NCBI GenBank assembly: GCA_038373865.1
Contig: JAXGGA010005146.1
Location: forward strand, 1-64,000
Length of the DNA: 64,000 nucleotides
Reading direction: 5' to 3'
Source of the DNA: Uloborus plumipes
Taxonomy: Eukaryota > Arthropoda > Arachnida > Araneae > Uloboridae
Shown here: positions 56,900 through 64,000 of the stretch, in pieces
Layout of the letters: the number at the start of each line of letters is the position of its first letter
Numbering within the stretch: the stretch's first letter is position 1
The notes under the pieces: model-generated
The model's input: the letters and a program-made list of their open reading frames with translations, nothing else
Databases searched by the model: none
Told to the model about the DNA's origin: nothing
Made by a program: the position numbers and the translations under genes

Positions 56900-57306
56900 T
56901 ATCTCGCTCATTTATGATTCAAATGGATCCAAATTTTGAACATTCATCATATGACTCATAAAAATATAAGAAGAAAACAACTTTTTAACTGTGTTTCACA
57001 ATAGTTTTAGCAAAAAAAAGTTGATTTAGCCTTTTTAAGAACACGGGTCTCTAAAAAGGCCAACTCTGAAAAAACACTAAAATGTACTGACTAAAAAAAA
57101 TTGAAATAGTCTTTCTTGTCAGTAAAAGCAGTAAGTAGTATAGATATCTAATAATCAAGTTTTCACTACTAATGCAGATCTAAAACTCAGAAAGTAGTGT
57201 AAATCTAAAACTAGGTTTCTACTTGCCTGGTTTCGGTAGGCTTGAAAAGTTTGATGTCATTAGAAGAGAAGGAGAAAATGAAATAGAATTATGGAACGTC
57301 GGCTGC

Positions 57307-57335
57307 CACTGAAAAAAAGTTCATTTTTTGCAGTG
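57307..57335. mobile_element. 29-bp remnant of a CACTG element (two termini only)
   Basis: CACTGAAAAAAAGTT followed at once by CATTTTTTGCAGTG. Equivalent to the two terminal repeats of the minisatellite MITE with the interior lost. Confidence 0.5.
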
Positions 57336-58072
57336 TAAATGCTAAATTTAGACATTACTTAAAAAAAATAATTTCACTTGCAGAAACAAGAAACCCAACG
57401 AGTATTATTTTATCGCGTCGAATTCGTGATTGCGAAAAACATAATTTGAGTTCAAGACATGAAAATTCAAACAAATGCGAAAAGCTGGTGGCTGGTTTTT
57501 TTTATGGATCTAAATTGAGTATACAGTATCAGAACTAATTTTAATTGCTACGCTTATTTGCTCAAAGAGCACCATTATGACAAAATACGAATTTACCGTC
57601 TGAGCAATTAGAGAAAAATAATTCCACTTTCATAGCTTCTCTGTCCCAGCGAGACGATCTCTGCGTGTCGAAAAATCGTTCCATTGTGAAAAAATGGAAC
57701 GCTTTATCCCCCTCGGAAGTTCCCTTTCGGGATGAGGTTCTGACAGTGACGGATCAGTCTCTGTATCTATTTATCATCAAGCTGCTAACTCAGATTTTTT
57801 TTTTCTATGCGTCTCTTCCTTTTTTTTTCTTACTCTCCTTTCGTAGCGTGATCAAGAGCTAGCTTTTTTTTAATTTTTGATGTAAATAATATCTACGGGA
57901 GGTTACTATATAGGGAAATCGAAGTGGTTGTTAAAGATGCGAATAAACCGCACTGATAGACAGGGATGGATTAGACTGACACTCTAACCGGTGTTTGAAT
58001 TTCTGTAAACTCCGGATTACCGCTGGCGGTTTATCTGCGTTACAGATTATCCTCTGGTTTTTCACAGTTTCA
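57336..58072. other. gene-free spacer
   Basis: AT-rich with slightly GC-richer parts (57640-57740, 57985-58050). No gene recognised. Confidence 0.4.
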
Positions 58073-58073
58073 A

Positions 58074-59255
<1,182 letters not shown>

Positions 59256-59349
59256 GTACTAAAAAATAGAATGAAGTAAAATCTGCGATGACTGACTAAA
59301 TGTAGGTAAATGTATCAATTTTAACAAGTGTAAAATCTATTTTGACAAT

Positions 59350-59615
59350 TAAACTGTAAAATTAGCAATTTTACAGTTTCTTGCTATAAAGTTAGCAATT
59401 TTAGTTTATTGCAGTAAAACTTAGCTGTATAATACTGTAAAAGTAACAGTATACTACTGGCAGTAGAAGTTCCAGTTCAAAGTTGTAAAATGCGCTGTAA
59501 TAAACTATTAAATTAGTACTTTTACAGTTTATTACTGCAAAATTAGCATTTTTTACAATTTATTACTATAAATTTAACTGTATTATTCTGTACAAAGCAT
59601 TCATTTTTTACAGTT
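59350..59615. mobile_element. CACTG-type minisatellite MITE, fragment
   Basis: Same 'actgtaaaattagcaattttacagtttc' units and 'ctggcagtagaagttccagtt' block. Right end attcattttttacag. The left terminus is missing next to the AAT array. Confidence 0.65.
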
Positions 59616-60612
59616 TAGATGAGGTTTCGCTATTTAAGTTCAACTATATTGGTGTTTTTAACTTTTTCGCTGAAAAATGTGTTTTTACATACGCATGCAC
59701 ACAAAACTGTTTTTTAAAATAAAGTCTGCTTGGTTAAGCCTTAAAAAATTATAAAAATAGTAATCATGGACTCGATCTGCAAACGATTTTTAACAATGAA
59801 GACGAAAATAACTCTCTCTAAATAAATATTTGAAACAACGACGTAGATGTATTCCCGTTGTCCTGATGATCTAAAAAAACCAAAGGAATACCAACAATGG
59901 ACAAGGGATAGCAATGAGCTATAAGCAATTTGTTCAAAACAAAACACGAGCCATTAATTTTTCAATATTATTTTTAGAGAAAATCAAGGGAATTTTTTTT
60001 CAAGGCTTTAAAACTTCAAGCTTATTTGATAGTCACGTAAAACTAATATTTATTGTAGTTTCTAATTGAGATACTTTTTGATAACATTTATTTTAAATTA
60101 TGCGTTTGAGTTGTATTCAATCAACTTTATAACCTTATACATACCAAGTTTTATGACTTTAAGCACGATAGTTACACCTGTACATCGGCATACTACCGCA
60201 CAACTAATCACTGCTGTTTATAATAAATAGTAAATATATATTAAATTTCTTTTTTTCAATCTTTTTTATTCATTTTAAAGGGTAAGTGAAAAGGTACTAC
60301 GGCTTTTAATTAAAGTCAGTACATTTTCAGTTGCCATAGGCAGTTTCTGGAAATATAGTAATAATGAAGCAGTAAATCACCCGCACACCTTTTAGAGATA
60401 ATTTTATTCTGACATATTAACTCACAAGCATTGTACACGTCACATCACACATTATACATGTGTAATGTCCGTGTCTGAGTAATCCCGTAGCAGCGCCTAT
60501 TCTCTCCATACTTAGAATGGAGCGGTCAGCTGCCGCAGAAGTCTCAGTAACTGGTTTGAAGTGAATGCCATGAAGTGGTTCCTTCATTTTAGAAATTGAG
60601 TGAAAGTCACTA
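59616..60612. other. gene-free spacer
   Basis: AT-rich with a short GC-richer part at 60440-60560 (gtgtctgagtaatcccgtagcagcg). No gene recognised. Confidence 0.45.
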
Positions 60613-61018
60613 CACTGTAAAAAAATGAATGTTGTTTTTACAGTATAATACAGCTAATTTTATGGTGATACACTGTAAAAATCGCTAATTTTACAGTAAT
60701 AACTAGTGAAATTGTTTATTTTACAATAATAAACTGTAGATTGCCAATCTTACAGTAATGAACTGCAAAATTGCTAATTTACAGTTTATTACCGTGTATT
60801 TTACGGTTTTAAACTGGAAACTCTGCTGCCAGTATTACACTGTTCTTTTTGCTGTATAATAAAGCTAAATTTTACGCCAACGAACTAAAATTGCTAACTT
60901 TACATCAACAAACCCTAAACTTGATAATTTTACTGTCTCTTGCTGTGCATTTTAGTCTTTATTGCAACCTTAGCTGCCAGTATTATACTGTAAAAACAAT
61001 AGTTAATTTCTTGAAGTG
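60613..61018. mobile_element. CACTG-type minisatellite MITE, copy 8
   Basis: CACTGTAAAAAAATGAATG...TTAATTTCTTGAAGTG with TA on both sides. Its left 45 bp are nearly identical to copy 2 at 40428. Confidence 0.8.
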
Positions 61019-61675
61019 TAGTGAGATCTTAAAGTCTGACGAAATTTTAAAACAAGCGCCTAATTTGAAGACTTGGGAAGAAATTGAGGACGCAATTTCC
61101 CCGTCTGCACATTTGCAGGACATCTACGTACAAATAAGGTGGAAAATGTGTTTAGTTTGACTCGCCGAAACTTGATGGACTTGGCGACTTTTCTCGTAAT
61201 TTTGGCAGAATTTAAGACTTTATATCTGTACCTCGAGTCAGACTATAAGTCTGAAAATGGCTATTTTCACTTTATTACTGCATCGTATGTAGTATATTTT
61301 CCGCATCAACCTATGTGAGAAGTTTATTCTATTGAAGAAATTCTTACACGATTATGTAGCAGCATTAAAAGAGCGCGAGTCCCATCCTTAGCATGCATCC
61401 GACAATCGTTTTTGCCCACTCCTGAAAAGTTGTGAAAATGGACTTACGTTTGTTTGGTTCTGAGGTATAGATATCTCGATTTAGGGTCACAAGGCCAATA
61501 ATTTTTGTGCTTAGAATCATGTTTTACGATGCTCTTTGGCTTGCTATTACGTTAAAAAAAAGTTCATAACGGTACTATTTATGTTTTCCTGATGGTAGTA
61601 TTTATAATGGTTGCGTTTGCAGCATGTATAAAAGTTGAAGACCAATGTTTAAACTCCCTCAATTAAAATCAAATA
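61019..61675. other. gene-free spacer
   Basis: No recognisable gene. The frame 60849-61160 runs out of the MITE into this spacer and is not supported. Confidence 0.45.
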
Positions 61676-62042
61676 TCTATATATATAAAAAAAATAGGTG
61701 TAATAGTATGTTTGTTCCTTATACATATACACAGTTTTCGTCGGATTTTCATCAAACTTGGCACAGAGGCTCCTTGATGCACTAGAATTCACAAATGCGG
61801 AGTTTTGAAATTTTTAGAAAAATTAAATTTTTTTGTCTCAGAATGGAAATTTTCTTCCAATTTTGAATAGATAGAGTAATAGAGATAAGCTTTTAAGCAG
61901 ACAAATTGATAAAATTTAAAACATTTAAATATGAGTATTTTCGAACAAAGATTACGATTAACCTATTATACTCACCTATTTCATTTAGCGTGAAATAAGT
62001 TAAACATAATGCAATACCGGGCAACGCCGGGTAATGAGCTAG
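61676..62042 (+). mobile_element. short non-autonomous Helitron, different family
   Basis: Begins TCTATATATATAAAA after A and ends ...gggtaatgagCTAG before T. ccggGCAACGccgg forms the hairpin. Contains 'cgtcggattttcatcaaactt', common near such ends. 367 bp, no coding capacity. Confidence 0.8.
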
Positions 62043-62147
62043 TATTCCTATAAATGTCGCATCCACAGCAATAGATTGCGGAATATACAACTGCAATGCT
62101 GTTTTAGAGTTTCAAAAATCCATTCATATCTGAATCACCAAGATATA

Positions 62148-62820
62148 CGAAACGCGTTCAAAAGGTAAAGGCCGTTTGGTCACAGAAAAAAATATACTCA
62201 TAAGAAAAAAAAATGTCATATTTAGTTAGGTACTAACTTACTTTAATTCTCTACAGAATCGCCGTTCACTTCTAAGCAGTTTTCGTACCACTGCATCAGC
62301 TTCTTTAACCCCTCTGCGTAGAAACTTGCCGCCTGAAAGTTGCACCAGTTGACAAGCGTTTTTGAGTCCCTCTTCGGTTTCAAAAGGTTGTCTACCTAGC
62401 CGCTGTTTAAAATGTAAGAGGAAGTAGTCGCTAGGTGCAAGATCGGGATTGTACGGTGGGTGGTCAAAAAGTTTTTTACGAAAATCTTAACTTTTCTCCT
62501 TGGTTTTGGAAGCAGTATGAGGATGCACGTTATCGAGAAGGAAGATTATGCCTGATGACAATTTCCCACGGCGTTTGGTTTGGATAGCAAGCCTTAATTT
62601 GTCGCCGAATCACAGAATGCAATTCACAGTTGGCGGGATCAACGATTTTCGTGGCCATTGTTCTTTGCATTCACGAACAACAATACGACTTCAGAAATTA
62701 AATAAATGACGCTGTAGCTTCACAATGAGTCAGTTAATGGCCCAGCAGTAGTAAAACTGAGCTTCTAAGCGCCATTATTTAAATACAAGCAAACGGCCCT
62801 TACTTTTTGAACGCGCCTCG
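62148..62820 (-). mobile_element. internally deleted mariner element
   Basis: Ends CGAAACGCGTTCAAAAGGTA and, reverse-complemented, CGAGGCGCGTTCAAAAAGTA, with TA on both sides. It carries a deleted transposase on the minus strand. Confidence 0.88.
62243..62658 (-). pseudogene. deleted mariner transposase
   Basis: Starts MATKIVDPANCELHSVIR (ATG at 62658), then jumps by deletion and frameshift to KRRGKLSSG and IIFLLDNVHPHTA, the second catalytic Asp. After an in-frame stop comes PYNPDLAPSDYFLL, 34 residues from that Asp, the DD34D spacing of mariner. The C-terminus runs through KKLMQWYENCLEVNGDSVEN to the stop at 62243. The first catalytic Asp region and most of the DNA-binding domain are missing, so it cannot be active. 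Confidence 0.88.
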
Positions 62821-63900
62821 TATATATAAAGTGAAACTAATTTATATTTCCGTGGATATTCAGTTTTTCATTAAATAGCCTTTTGACCGAACGCATAATA
62901 GAAACAAACACGCTCTACAGAATTTTCTATTTGCATAGAATTTCTAAGAACACAAAAAAAGAAATCTAAAGCTATTCCACGCATTCGCGCATTTCTCCAC
63001 GCCACCCAAGTCGTTTCCCGCCACAACTAAACGGGACTTTTGAAACTTCGCATTCTCAGGCCGCACCTCCCGCTCGCAGCAAAAGAAAGAACGTTTTGTT
63101 CTGCGGAGAACGAAAAATGGAATGAAGAAATAAGAGACGACGAATCCTTCTTTCTTTCGGCTCTCTCCTTTTTAATATTTTCATTGACTCTTTATTTGAT
63201 ACTTCCTTTTTTAAGTTATTTTTCTATATATTACAGTGGAAAACAGAGAAGAAATGCAAGACCGAAGTAAACATTCTATAAAAAGAGGTTGGAATCAAAA
63301 AGTTTCGAAGTGAGATTTCTAAAGAATTTTAAGAAATAGCCACTCAAAGCGACTTCCTAAAGTTATTTTTCCTCTTTGTTTTTTATTTTAAAATAAATAA
63401 ATAAACAAATAAACTTTTCCGAAGCAAATTATTATTTTGTCTATAAAATATTTTGTAGTGCATCATAAAAACAATTTTTAAATTTAAAAAATACTTGTCA
63501 TTTATTGAGATGTCAGGCAAATATTGTAAACCGATTTTTGCGGCTTTATTTTTTGTAATAAAATATATTTACAAATGGAAAATAATTTAAAGCTACATTT
63601 TTTTAGTGCCGTCATTTGAAGTAAAAGAATTTTCTGGGAAATTTGAGAAAAGCTGCATATTTAAATTCTTTTGATGTCAAATCGTATTAGCATAAATATT
63701 AGAAAAGAAAATGTTTCAAAAGAAAATGTTTTTTTTATAAACTCTACTAAATTGCTGGCAGTTTGTATAAGAGAAATTCTATACTCTTTTTCAAAAATCG
63801 TGCACTTTTAACGTCAGATAAAGATGGGGGATATTTCATTAAACTAGCTTTCAAAAATTGGTCGTAATCATAACCAGTTTCTTTTATTTATTTATAAGGC
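62821..63900. other. gene-free sequence
   Basis: 62940-63160 is somewhat GC-richer and unique (cgcattcgcgcatttctcc; cccgctcgcagc). The rest is AT-rich. The 76-codon frame 63040-63270 has no recognisable features. Confidence 0.4.
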
Positions 63901-64000
63901 TCGACCGATGGCATTTTTTGGCCGATGGGCCGATGCCGATTGTTGGCCGATTGTTCAAAGTTGGCCGATGGCCGATGGCCGATTTTTTTCCTCTTCCATC
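63901..64000. repeat. GGCCGATG-rich repeat, cut by the window edge
   Basis: ggccgatg or ggccgatt occurs seven times in 90 bp. Similar cggccgatga motifs occur at 41390-41750, so this may be the start of a related element. Confidence 0.55.

Overview
The window is AT-rich eukaryotic nuclear DNA. It has GT-AG introns, very GC-rich exons set in AT-rich introns, and dense, mostly short, cut-and-paste and rolling-circle transposon debris. The one host gene I can support is an arthropod-type LIM-homeobox gene of the apterous/Lhx2/Lhx9 class. The repeat content (a tRNA-derived SINE ending in CAACAA, Helitrons with a GCCCG/CGGGC terminal hairpin, hAT, piggyBac-like and mariner-like elements) suggests an arthropod, most likely an arachnid such as a spider. 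That taxonomic call comes from general familiarity, not a search.

Layout. Positions 1-27735 lie upstream of the gene. They hold two Helitrons joined end to end (776-3427), a third Helitron (7518-8819), a 61-bp minisatellite (9400-10690), a GC-enriched unique block (10720-11165), a piggyBac-like MITE split by a Tc1/mariner-type element (11879-14435), a hAT-like element (16845-17565), a second piggyBac-like MITE (18349-18859), and transposon insertions inside older repeats (24205-25850 and 25940-27600).

Positions 27736-49374 are the LIM-homeobox gene on the + strand. Four coding exons (27781-27980, 36108-36568, 45817-46088, 49042-49263) join in frame to 384 codons plus stop. They encode LIM1, LIM2, an acidic and glutamine-rich linker with a GRPRK motif, the homeodomain split at the VLQ/VWF junction, and a short C-terminal tail. 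The introns carry a 4.4-kb palindromic transposon with another element nested in one arm (30757-35171), a 17-bp inverted repeat built on TGACGTCA just before exon 2, a nested pair of hAT MITEs with matching 8-bp target duplications (38589-39689), copies of a CACTG-ended MITE with internal minisatellite, a four-copy tandem array of about 1.2 kb (41940-43140), two piggyBac-like MITEs and a mariner-derived foldback.

Positions 49375-64000 lie downstream. A pogo/Tigger-like inverted terminus begins about 40 bp after the stop codon, so the apparent poly(A) signal may be transposon-derived. Beyond it come MITEs, a SINE with a 9-bp target duplication, a 1.2-kb AAT-type microsatellite with 180-bp higher-order structure, more CACTG elements, a short + strand Helitron and an internally deleted mariner. 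I found no second host gene, tRNA, rRNA or CRISPR array. The main points of interest are the rolling-circle tandem junction, the hAT-in-hAT nest, the large palindrome, the CACTG elements that carry expandable minisatellites, and the intronic tandem array that keeps similar minus-strand reading frames.
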